In this document: piece by piece, positions 8,328 through 16,578 of the stretch
How the letters are laid out: each line of letters opens with the position of its first letter
How positions within the stretch are numbered: position 1 is the stretch's first letter
DNA from: CAZZKF01 sp964654995
GTDB taxonomy: Bacteria > Pseudomonadota > Alphaproteobacteria > CAZZKF01
NCBI GenBank assembly: GCA_964654995.1
Contig: CAZZKF010000026.1
Span: forward strand, 1-32,800
Length of the DNA stretch: 32,800 nt
Direction of reading: 5' to 3'
Position numbers and translations under genes: made by a program
The notes under the pieces: generated by a model
Database searches by the model: none
Told to the model about the DNA's origin: nothing
Seen by the model: the letters and a program-made list of their open reading frames with translations, nothing else

Positions 8328-9697
8328 TTCAGGTTGTAGGCGAAGATCGCCAGCACCGCGATCGGCGCCACATAGCGGACCAGGAAGCGCAGGGTGCGAT
8401 ACAAGCGGCCATCGGCGATCGCCAGCTCGTCGAGGATCGAGCTTTTGGCCATCAGCCAGCCGGCGAAGATGGCGATCAGCAGGCCGTTCACCGGAATGAA
8501 GATATTGACCGAGATGTATTCGATCAGATCGAAGATCGTCTTGTCGCGGAACACCGCCAGCGCTTCAAGGGGGTGGATGTCCTTCCACAGGTTGAACGAC
8601 AGCACCGAGCCAAAGCCGATCACCCAGATGAAAAAGCCGAGCGCGATGGCGACGGGGATGCGCTTCCAGCCCTTCTCCTCCTCGGCCCAGGATACCACCG
8701 GCTCCAACCCCGAGATCGTCGAGGTCAACGCCGCGATCGCGACGAGCAGGAAGAACAGGGTGCCGAAAAAGCCGCCCGCCGGCATATGGCCGAAGGCGAT
8801 CGGCAGGGTGACGAAAATCAGCCCCGGCCCGGCCGCCGGCTCCAGCCCGTTGGCGAAGACGATGGGAAAGATCAGCATGCCGGCAAGCACCGCCACCACC
8901 AGATCGGCGAGTGCGATCACCACCGCGGCGCGCACCAGATTGACCTGCCGGGGGATGTAGGCGGCATAGGTCATCATCACCGCCTGGGCGATGCCCAGCG
9001 TGAAGAACGCCTGGCCGATGGCATCGAGCACGACGCTGCCGGTGATCTTGGAAAAATCCGGCGCGAACAGGAAGGTGAGCCCGCGCATGAAGTCGCCGAC
9101 ATAGGCCGCATAGCCGACCAGAATCACCAGCAAGGCGAACAGCGCCGGCATCAGGAACTTGACCGCCCGCTCGAGCCCGTGGCGGATGCCGCTGGCGACG
9201 ACGAAGACCGTCAGGCCGAGAAACACGACATACCACAGCGACAGGCGCTTGGGGTCGGCCAGCAGACCGTCGAACAGCGCCTGGGCGCCGGCGCGGTCGA
9301 TGCCGGAAAAGGCGCCTCCGGCGGCCAGCGGGACGTACGCCAGCACCCAGCCGGCAACCACCATGTAGAAGGATCCGGCCAGCGTAATCGTGATCACCGC
9401 CAGCCAGCCGGCCTTGCGCCAATGCGGGCTGCGGCCTTCCTGGCGGGCCAGCACGGTCATCGTATTCACCGGGCTCATGCGGCCGCGCCGGCCCATCATC
9501 AGCTCGGCAATCAGGAGCGGGACGCCGACAAAGGCGATGCACGCCAGATAGATCAGCACGAAGGCGGCTCCGCCGTTCTCGCCGGCAAGATAGGGAAACC
9601 GCCAGATGTTGCCCAGCCCGACGGCGGCGCCGACCGCAGCCAGCAGAAAGGCGAGGCGCGACGACCAGGTTTCGTGAACAAAGGCGCGGTCTTCCAT
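8324..9697 (-). CDS. Sodium-dependent amino-acid transporter, NSS (LeuT) family
   Basis: This 457-residue, highly hydrophobic protein has the NSS first-helix signature AVGLGNIWRFPYLAGENGG (about 25-43), whose unwound centre binds sodium and substrate in LeuT. I count about 11-12 membrane segments, including the TM6-like and TM8-like segments ALTSTISGLEPVVSW and FFTLGIAQAVMMTYAAY. It should import an amino acid or amine with sodium. AGGAGA lies 7 bases before the ATG. It sits between a RidA gene 31 bp upstream and the flavin dehydrogenase whose ATG overlaps its stop, so the transported compound is probably the dehydrogenase substrate. Confidence 0.93.
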   Translation of the reverse strand: MEDRAFVHETWSSRLAFLLAAVGAAVGLGNIWRFPYLAGENGGAAFVLIYLACIAFVGVPLLIAELMMGRRGRMSPVNTMTVLARQEGRSPHWRKAGWLAVITITLAGSFYMVVAGWVLAYVPLAAGGAFSGIDRAGAQALFDGLLADPKRLSLWYVVFLGLTVFVVASGIRHGLERAVKFLMPALFALLVILVGYAAYVGDFMRGLTFLFAPDFSKITGSVVLDAIGQAFFTLGIAQAVMMTYAAYIPRQVNLVRAAVVIALADLVVAVLAGMLIFPIVFANGLEPAAGPGLIFVTLPIAFGHMPAGGFFGTLFFLLVAIAALTSTISGLEPVVSWAEEEKGWKRIPVAIALGFFIWVIGFGSVLSFNLWKDIHPLEALAVFRDKTIFDLIEYISVNIFIPVNGLLIAIFAGWLMAKSSILDELAIADGRLYRTLRFLVRYVAPIAVLAIFAYNLK

Positions 9698-9728
9698 GGC
9701 TCGGTCTCCTGTGCGCGTGGTTGCCCGG

Positions 9729-10118
9729 TCAGGCGGCGGCGATGGCTTCGATCTCGACCAGCAGGTCGGGACCGGCGAGGCCGGCGACGATCATCAGGGT
9801 GGCGCTGGGCTTGATCTCGCCGAGGATGCGGGCGCGCACCGCCCCGGCCTCGGGGATATGGGCGGGATCGGTCAACAGGACTGTCATCTTGACAATGTTC
9901 TCAAAGTCCATCCCGGCGCCCTGAAGCACCGCCTGCAGGTTGGCAAGCGCCTGTTCGGTCTGGGCGGCGATGCCTTCCGCCAGGGTGCCGTCCGCGTGCA
10001 GGCCGACCTGGCCCGAGACGTAAAGCCAGCGGCTCGGGCCGATCACCTCGCTGGCGTGGCTGTAATGGCCGACCGGCGGGTGCACAGGTTCGGGATTGAA
10101 GCGGCGTATGGTCATCAT
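9729..10118 (-). CDS. RidA (YjgF/YER057c/UK114) family protein lacking the catalytic Arg
   Basis: This 129-residue protein has the full RidA fold: YVSGQVGLHADG near 33-44, TEQALANLQAVLQGAGMDFENIVKMTVLLTD in the middle and LLVEIEAIAAA at the end. Archetypal RidA proteins hydrolyse reactive 2-imino acids with an arginine in a VARL motif (E. coli R105). Here the motif is VAGL with G113, so it more likely belongs to an Arg-lacking Rid subgroup of unknown activity. It is first in an operon with the NSS transporter and flavin dehydrogenase. Two adjacent ATGs can serve (10118 or 10115); GGGGGA fits the second better by spacing. The promoter must lie in the 217 bp shared with the divergent peptide transporter. 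Confidence 0.9.
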   Translation of the reverse strand: MMTIRRFNPEPVHPPVGHYSHASEVIGPSRWLYVSGQVGLHADGTLAEGIAAQTEQALANLQAVLQGAGMDFENIVKMTVLLTDPAHIPEAGAVRARILGEIKPSATLMIVAGLAGPDLLVEIEAIAAA

Positions 10119-10335
10119 GGTCCCCCGAGGATGTCGTTTCTTCGTCTGGCAAGATACATCGCCTGCCGGTGCCCTCCGGCCGGCGGCGGCGCGTATCGTA
10201 GACCGGCGCTCCTGCCAAGGCCAGCCTGCCGGCAGTCACGGGCCGTCGGGTCGAGGACGCCACCCATTGCCCGCAGGAGCGATATTTGCTCTTATGGCGC
10301 CCTTGAGTCTGAGACCACGAACGGGGGAGCGAGAC

Positions 10336-11886
<1,551 letters not shown>

Positions 11887-11913
11887 CCGCACCAATTTCC
11901 GGAGGAACAAGAC

Positions 11914-12321
11914 ATGTCGAAGCCCGATCAGGTCTTTCATCTGCGCCCCGAGGGCGAAAAAATGTACGGCTTTGCGGCTGGCGTCAAAGTCGGCAACATG
12001 CTGTATCTGTCCGGGGCGATCGCCATGGACGACCAGTTCCAGACGGTGGCGCCGGGCGACATGGTGGGCCAGTTGCGGGCCGTCTATGCCGATATTGAAA
12101 AGGTGCTGGCGGTGCACGGTGCGAGCTTTGCCAATGTGGTCAAGGAAACCTCCTATGTGACCGACATGGACGCCTTCCTCGCGCCCGAGGCCAATGCCGT
12201 GCGCGTCGCCCATTACCGGGACTGTGCGCCGCCGGCGGCGACCGTGGTTCAGGTCGCCCGGCTGGCGTTCCCCGACAACCTGGTCGAGATCGAGGCGGTG
12301 GCGGTGCTGGAGTCGCCGTAA
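11914..12321 (+). CDS. RidA family 2-iminoacid deaminase with intact catalytic Arg
   Basis: This 135-residue RidA-family protein has YLSGAIAMDD near 31-40, VYADIEKVLAVHGASFANVVKETSYVTDM in the centre and the C-terminal VQVARLAFPDNLVEIEAVAV. R116 in VARL corresponds to the arginine that anchors the substrate carboxylate in E. coli RidA, so imine/enamine deaminase activity is plausible. GGAGGA is placed 7 bases before the ATG, a strong ribosome binding site. It follows the POT gene by 27 bp and is probably co-transcribed. Compared with the RidA on the minus arm it is clearly divergent in sequence, so the two are not a recent duplication. Confidence 0.93.
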   Translation: MSKPDQVFHLRPEGEKMYGFAAGVKVGNMLYLSGAIAMDDQFQTVAPGDMVGQLRAVYADIEKVLAVHGASFANVVKETSYVTDMDAFLAPEANAVRVAHYRDCAPPAATVVQVARLAFPDNLVEIEAVAVLESP

Positions 12322-12338
12322 CAGCCGCGACGCCGTGC

Positions 12339-12440
12339 TTATGGCAGCAGAATCAAGGACCCGGTGGTGGTGCGCGATTCCACCGCCCGGTGGGCCTCGG
12401 CGGCATCCGCGAGTCCGCCAAAGATCATGCCGCAATCACC
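12339..12440 (-). pseudogene. C-terminal remnant of a QOR-type zinc-less quinone oxidoreductase
   Basis: On the minus strand the bases encode ADAAEAHRAVESRTTTGSLI followed by LLP and TAA. This fits the last residues of quinone oxidoreductases of the MDR superfamily (E. coli QOR ends AHEILESRATQGSSLLIP). Only about 30 codons are recognisable. Upstream the frame meets a TGA within about 45 bases, and no Rossmann or catalytic domain is present. I read it as the tail of a deleted gene left between the RidA gene and the hsp20 terminator. Chance similarity in a GC-rich spacer is possible but the match runs exactly to a stop codon. Confidence 0.6.
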
Positions 12441-12483
12441 AATCCGTTGCCCCGATCACCCTCCCGGGTGAGGCGCGCATAAA

Positions 12484-12512
12484 AACGGCGGGGCCAGGCG
12501 GGCCCCGCCGTT
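12484..12512 (-). terminator. Intrinsic terminator of hsp20
   Basis: A perfect 12-bp stem (AACGGCGGGGCC pairing with GGCCCCGCCGTT) with a 5-base loop begins 22 bp after the hsp20 stop. On the minus strand the stem is followed directly by a run of T residues (TTTTT, the five A at 12481-12485 on the plus strand). This is the clearest rho-independent terminator in the window. Confidence 0.9.
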
Positions 12513-12534
12513 GAAGTTGGACACTTGGCGCTGA

Positions 12535-13074
12535 TCAAGCCGCCTTGACGCGGATTTTCCGTTCCCGTTTGCGGGCCTCGGCGGTCTTGGGAAGGGTGAT
12601 CTTCAGGATCCCCTTCTTCAGCTCCGCCTTGATGTGATCGAGATCCACGGTATCAGGGACCCGCAGCGAGCGAGAGAACGACCCGTACCTGCGTTCGCGC
12701 AGGAAGTAGTCCTTCTTCTCCTCCTCGTGCTCGTCCTTGACTTCCCCGCGGATCGTCAGCACACCGTCGGCCAGGGTGATGTCCAGATCATCCTCGTCGA
12801 GGCCGGGCACCTCGGCCGTAATCATGTAGGCACCGTCCGCTTCGGCGACGTCAAACCGCGGCATGGCCGTCAGCATGGCGCCGTCCCGGCGAGCGGCTGA
12901 ACGCCGTTCCGGCCAACCCAGCCTGAACGGGAAATCCCAGGACAGGAAGTCAAACAACTGGTCGATGTCCTGACGCAGTTCGGCCAGAGGGTTCGCCCAC
13001 CATTCCGGCCGTGTCAGCACGGTTGCGGATTCCTCCGCTTCCGGACGCCGTACTTCAACGTCTGTCTTGGTCAT
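12535..13074 (-). CDS. Small heat shock protein, Hsp20/alpha-crystallin family
   Basis: This 179-residue ATP-independent holdase chaperone has an alpha-crystallin domain (about 71-164) with FDVAEADGAYMITAEVPGL, the GVLTIRGE strand and the ELKKGILKITLPK segment, plus a C-terminal IRV motif (174-176) of the I-x-I/V kind used in oligomer assembly. The N-terminal arm (1-70) is Trp/Phe/Arg-rich. I start it at ATG 13074 because GGAGGT lies about 8 bases upstream; the frame runs open much further upstream, but that part is GC-rich spacer and the antisense of the amidohydrolase gene. It stands alone with its own heat-shock-like promoter and strong terminator. Confidence 0.94.
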   Translation of the reverse strand: MTKTDVEVRRPEAEESATVLTRPEWWANPLAELRQDIDQLFDFLSWDFPFRLGWPERRSAARRDGAMLTAMPRFDVAEADGAYMITAEVPGLDEDDLDITLADGVLTIRGEVKDEHEEEKKDYFLRERRYGSFSRSLRVPDTVDLDHIKAELKKGILKITLPKTAEARKRERKIRVKAA

Positions 13075-13082
13075 CTTCCGCA

Positions 13083-13122
13083 CCTCCGTAGCTAGGATTT
13101 CAGGTTCTACTCGGTGACTACG
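13083..13122 (-). promoter_or_regulatory. Possible thermosensor hairpin covering the hsp20 ribosome binding site
   Basis: The predicted short leader contains AACCTGAAATCCTAGCTAC just before GGAGGT. ACCT can pair with AGGT, and TCC with GGA, so the Shine-Dalgarno could be closed in a weak hairpin. Alphaproteobacterial hsp20 genes often carry such ROSE- or fourU-type RNA thermometers. I see pairing potential only, not a clear ROSE consensus. Confidence 0.25.
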
Positions 13123-13128
13123 ACTGAC

Positions 13129-13157
13129 AGATATGTACTGCCACAATCGCCTGCAAG
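13129..13157 (-). promoter_or_regulatory. Candidate RpoH (sigma-32) promoter of hsp20
   Basis: Read on the minus strand, CTTGCAG (13157-13151) and ACATATCT (13136-13129) are separated by 14 bases. They resemble the alphaproteobacterial RpoH elements CTTG and CCATATNT. Placement about 55 bp before the hsp20 start fits. This is a consensus match by eye. Confidence 0.45.
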
Positions 13158-13167
13158 AGGCCTTGAT

Positions 13168-13211
13168 GGGGGTCAACGGGGGCTCGATTTCAGCCGCTTT
13201 TTTTGACCCCT
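13168..13211. repeat. Inverted repeat between hsp20 and the amidohydrolase gene
   Basis: GGGGTCAA at 13169-13176 is mirrored by TTGACCCC at 13203-13210, with 26 bases between that include a T-run. Eight perfect pairs flank a weaker inner GGCT/AGCC pair. It could be an operator, or a hairpin near the upstream end of the hsp20 promoter. Nothing assigns a binding protein. Confidence 0.4.
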
Positions 13212-13321
13212 CGCGGGCCTGGCGGGCGGGGCCGCGGGGGCTGGTGCGGGTGCGCTGGATATTCGCCCTCAGGTCTGTAATCATGCGGGGCAAAGGATGA
13301 AACCGACGGGAGGCGGGAGAG

Positions 13322-14644
13322 ATGGCTGCACAACACTGGATGATGGCGATGCTTATCGCCGCAAGCGGATTTCTGGCACTGGCGCCCGCAGGCGTGGCGG
13401 CGGCGCCATCGCTGCACGACCAGATCGCCGCGCGCGCCCAGGCGCTGGAAGACCGGCTGATCACCTGGCGGCGCGACATCCATGCGCACCCCGAGCTGTC
13501 CAACCGCGAATTCCGGACCTCGGCCCTGGTTGCCGCCCATCTGAAAGAGCTGGGCTTCGATGAGGTGCGCACCGGTATCGCCCACACCGGCGTCGTCGGC
13601 GTGCTCAAGGGCGGCCGGCCCGGCCCGATTGTGGCGCTGCGGGCCGACATGGATGCGCTTCCCGTCGCCGAGCGGGTCGATCTGCCGTTCGCGTCGAAGG
13701 TGAAAAGCACCTATAACGGGCGCGAGGTCGGGGTCATGCATGCCTGCGGCCATGATGCCCACACGGCCATTCTGATGGCCGTGGCCGAGGTTCTGTCCGG
13801 CCTGCGCGAGGCGCTGCCCGGTACCGTCGTGTTCATCTTCCAGCCGGCCGAGGAAGGGGCGCCGGCGGGCGAAGAAGGCGGCGCCCGGCTGATGCTTGCC
13901 GAGGGCCTGTTCGACGGTCCCGATGCGCCTCAGGCGATCTTCGGCCTGCACGTCTGGCCCGGCCCCCCGGGCGAGGTTTCGTACCGCGCCGAAGGGACGA
14001 TGGCGGCGGCCGACATGTTCAGGATCGCGGTCACCGGCGCCCAGACCCATGGCTCGATGCCGTGGCGAGGCGTTGACCCGATCATCGTTTCGGCCCAGAT
14101 CATGCTCGGCCTGCAGCTCATTCCCAGCCGCCAGCTCGATGTCACCCGGGCGCCGGCGGTGATCTCGGTGGGCAGCATCCATGGCGGCGTGCGCAACAAC
14201 ATCATTCCCGAACGGGTCGAGATGGTCGGCACCATCCGTACCTTCGATGAAGATATGCGCAAGGACGTGCACGCCCGCATCGAACGCACGGCCCGCAATA
14301 TCGCCGAAGGCATGGGCGCCAGGGCCGAGGTCTCGTTCGGCGATTACGCGCCGGTGACCTACAACGACCCGGAATTGACGGCGCGCATGATCCCGACCCT
14401 CGAATGGGCCGCCGAGGGCCGCGTCAGCCAGTCACCGCGGGTGATGGCGGCCGAGGATTTCTCCTATTTTCAGAAGCGCATTCCCGGTCTTTACGTGCGC
14501 CTCGGGGTCAACCGCGAAGGGGTGCCGGCAGAAGACGCGGCGCCCAATCATTCACCCTATTTCTACGTCAACGAGGCGGCGCTGATCACCGGTGTGCGCA
14601 CCATGGCGGCGCTGGCCGTCGATTACCTGCAAGCGGCACAATAG
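13322..14644 (+). CDS. Exported M20-family amidohydrolase (HipO/N-acyl-amino-acid type)
   Basis: This 440-residue zinc amidohydrolase carries a signal peptide (about 1-28, ending VAAAP), so it probably acts in the periplasm. M20D signatures are RRDIHAHPELS (50-60), RADMDALP (107-114), MHACGHDAH (139-147, with metal-bridging cysteine and histidines), FQPAEEG (173-179), and GVRNNIIPE in the dimerisation domain. Family members remove acyl groups from N-acyl amino acids such as hippurate or indole conjugates. GGGAG precedes the ATG. The next gene begins 61 bp downstream on the same strand. The neighbouring amino-acid locus makes release of free amino acids from conjugates a reasonable guess, but the acyl specificity cannot be read from sequence. 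Confidence 0.9.
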   Translation: MAAQHWMMAMLIAASGFLALAPAGVAAAPSLHDQIAARAQALEDRLITWRRDIHAHPELSNREFRTSALVAAHLKELGFDEVRTGIAHTGVVGVLKGGRPGPIVALRADMDALPVAERVDLPFASKVKSTYNGREVGVMHACGHDAHTAILMAVAEVLSGLREALPGTVVFIFQPAEEGAPAGEEGGARLMLAEGLFDGPDAPQAIFGLHVWPGPPGEVSYRAEGTMAAADMFRIAVTGAQTHGSMPWRGVDPIIVSAQIMLGLQLIPSRQLDVTRAPAVISVGSIHGGVRNNIIPERVEMVGTIRTFDEDMRKDVHARIERTARNIAEGMGARAEVSFGDYAPVTYNDPELTARMIPTLEWAAEGRVSQSPRVMAAEDFSYFQKRIPGLYVRLGVNREGVPAEDAAPNHSPYFYVNEAALITGVRTMAALAVDYLQAAQ

Positions 14645-14705
14645 AGCCGATGCCCGGGCCGCCGGGGTCATGACGGGCGGGACGGCGGCGTGTTAGGCAC
14701 CAGGC

Positions 14706-16478
14706 ATGGAACGGTTCAAGACGGTCTTCGGCATCGATCTGCGCACGCTTGCCCTGTTCCGGGTGGCGCTGGCCCTCGTCCTGCTCGCCGACCTGATCAA
14801 TCGCGCCACCAACCTTGTCGCCCATTACACCGACGACGGCGTGCTGCGGCGTGCCGATGCCATCGCTTACCTGTCGCAATGGCGGCTGTCGATCCACCTG
14901 TGGAACGGCACCGCCTTTTTTGAAGGGGTTCTGTTCGCGCTCGCCGGGCTTGCCGCGCTGGCGCTGCTTGCCGGCTGGCGCACGCGCGTGGCAGCGGTGG
15001 TGTCGTGGTTCCTGCTGCTGTCCCTGCAGAACCGCAACCCGCTGATCCTTCAGGGCGGCGACAATCTTCTGCTGATGCTGCTGTTCTGGAGCATGTTCCT
15101 GCCGTTGGGCGCGCGCTGGTCGGTGGATGCGGCGCTCTCTCAGGCCCAGGTGGCGGACAACCGCTATTTTTCGATGGCCACCCTGGCGCTGCTGATCCAG
15201 GCCATGTCGGTCTATTTCTTCAGCGCGCTTTTGAAGTCAGGCAACGACTGGCTGGCCGACGGCACGGCGGTCTATTACGCGCTGCATCTCGACAGCCTGG
15301 CGACGCCCTTTGCCGTCTGGTTCCGCCAGGTCGCGCCGCCCGAGGTGCTTACGGCACTCACCTATTTCGTCTGGTATCTGGAATTCGTCGGCCCGATCCT
15401 GATGTTTTCGCCGGTTCTCCACGTGCCGCTGCGCCTCGTGCTGTTGGGCCTGTTCATCGCCATGCATCTGGGCTTCTGGCTCAATCTCGAGATCGGGCTG
15501 TTCCCGTTCATCAGCATCGCCAGCCTGCTGGTCTTTACGCCCGGCGCGGTCTGGGACCGGCTGGGCGCGCGGCTGCGCACCCGCGAGCGGCGCGGCCTGT
15601 GGATCTATTACGATCAGGACTGCGAGTTCTGCCGCAAGGTCTGTCTGCTGCTCAGGACCTTCCTGATCCTCCCCGACACGCTGATCGTGCCGGCCCAGAA
15701 CGAGCCCGAAATCCATGACATCCTGCAGGAATACGACAGTTGGGTGGTGGTCGATCATGACGAGACCCGCTACGTGCGCTGGCGCGCCGTGGCGATCGTC
15801 TTTCTGCGCTCGCCGATCTTCTGGCCGCTGGGATTTCTGTTTGCCGCCCGGCCGTTTCAGCGTTTGGGGCGCGCCATCTACGGCTGGATCGCCGCGCATC
15901 GGCCGGTGCTCGGCCGGGTCAGCGCGTGGGCCCTGCCGTTTCGCGACATCGGCGTTGCCCCGTCGAGGCTCGGCACCGGGCTGGTGAGCGCGGCCCTGGC
16001 GATTGTCGTCTATGGCAATCTGGCCAGCCTGCCGGATCTGTCGTGGCCGCGGCCGGCCGCCTATCGCATGGTTTACGAGGTGCTGCGTTTCGATCAGAAA
16101 TGGAACATGTTCGCGCCCAATCCGGCGAAGGTCGACGGCTGGCTGGTGGTACGCGGCGAGCTTGCCGACGGCACCATCGTCGATGCCTATCGCGGCCGCC
16201 TGGAGCCGCCGAGCTTCCGGCGCCCGCGCTATGTCTCGCAAGTCTTCGGCGATTATCGCTGGCGCAAGTATTTCTCGCGCCTGTGGTTCGGCAACAGCCG
16301 CCAGCTCCTGAATTACGGGCGCTATATCTGCCGCTCCTGGAACCGCCGGGCAGCGCCGTCGAAGCGGCTGATGCATCACCAGATCTATTTCAACCGCGAG
16401 CGCACGCTGCCCGAGGGCCGCGGCAACGAGTTCGAGCGCATCCTCATCTGGCGTCACGACTGCTTCAAGCCCGGCTGA
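14706..16478 (+). CDS. HTTM-domain membrane protein fused to a DUF393 thioredoxin-like domain
   Basis: Residues about 6-285 form a multi-helix HTTM domain, the membrane part related to vitamin K-dependent gamma-carboxylase, with the typical LQNRNPLILQGGDNLLLMLLFW segment. Residues about 298-400 form a DUF393 domain beginning IYYDQDCEFCRKVC, with a C306-x-x-C309 pair of the thiol-disulfide type. A further membrane segment (about 425-440) and a charged C-terminal domain (DQKWNMFAPNPAKVDGWLVVRGEL) follow. The 590-residue fused layout combines two modules that are also found separately. Function is unknown; a membrane-bound redox or carboxylation-like reaction is speculation. It lies 61 bp after the amidohydrolase and may be co-transcribed. 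The start has a weak ribosome binding site. Confidence 0.82.
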   Translation: MERFKTVFGIDLRTLALFRVALALVLLADLINRATNLVAHYTDDGVLRRADAIAYLSQWRLSIHLWNGTAFFEGVLFALAGLAALALLAGWRTRVAAVVSWFLLLSLQNRNPLILQGGDNLLLMLLFWSMFLPLGARWSVDAALSQAQVADNRYFSMATLALLIQAMSVYFFSALLKSGNDWLADGTAVYYALHLDSLATPFAVWFRQVAPPEVLTALTYFVWYLEFVGPILMFSPVLHVPLRLVLLGLFIAMHLGFWLNLEIGLFPFISIASLLVFTPGAVWDRLGARLRTRERRGLWIYYDQDCEFCRKVCLLLRTFLILPDTLIVPAQNEPEIHDILQEYDSWVVVDHDETRYVRWRAVAIVFLRSPIFWPLGFLFAARPFQRLGRAIYGWIAAHRPVLGRVSAWALPFRDIGVAPSRLGTGLVSAALAIVVYGNLASLPDLSWPRPAAYRMVYEVLRFDQKWNMFAPNPAKVDGWLVVRGELADGTIVDAYRGRLEPPSFRRPRYVSQVFGDYRWRKYFSRLWFGNSRQLLNYGRYICRSWNRRAAPSKRLMHHQIYFNRERTLPEGRGNEFERILIWRHDCFKPG

Positions 16479-16503
16479 GCGGATCTGTCTGCACAAGACA
16501 GGT

Positions 16504-16542
16504 CAGCCCCCACCCGGATCCTTGCGGACCGGGCGGGGGCTG
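16504..16542. terminator. Hairpin between convergent HTTM and chemoreceptor genes
   Basis: CAGCCCCC pairs with GGGGGCTG, then after one mismatch CCCGG pairs with CCGGG, around a short loop. It lies 25 bp after the HTTM stop and 36 bp from the chemoreceptor stop, so it can serve both strands. Neither side has a clear T-run, so it is an imperfect terminator. Confidence 0.6.
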
Positions 16543-16578
16543 GCTGTTGTTCGGGCCGCAAGCGGCCCGGGTCGCGGC

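Noticed and set aside
8573..9814. 413-residue open frame antisense to the NSS transporter gene
   Set aside because: The Gln/Arg/His/Glu-rich composition is typical of the complement of membrane-protein codons.
13168..13211. CIRCE element for hsp20
   Set aside because: The inverted repeat GGGGTCAA/TTGACCCC does not match the CIRCE consensus TTAGCACTC-N9-GAGTGCTAA.
13075..13710. Extension of hsp20 upstream to 13710
   Set aside because: The extra part overlaps the amidohydrolase on the other strand, and ATG 13074 has a strong ribosome binding site and the expected length.
13190..14272. 360-residue minus-strand frame opposite the amidohydrolase
   Set aside because: It is the shadow of a gene with clear M20 motifs and signal peptide.
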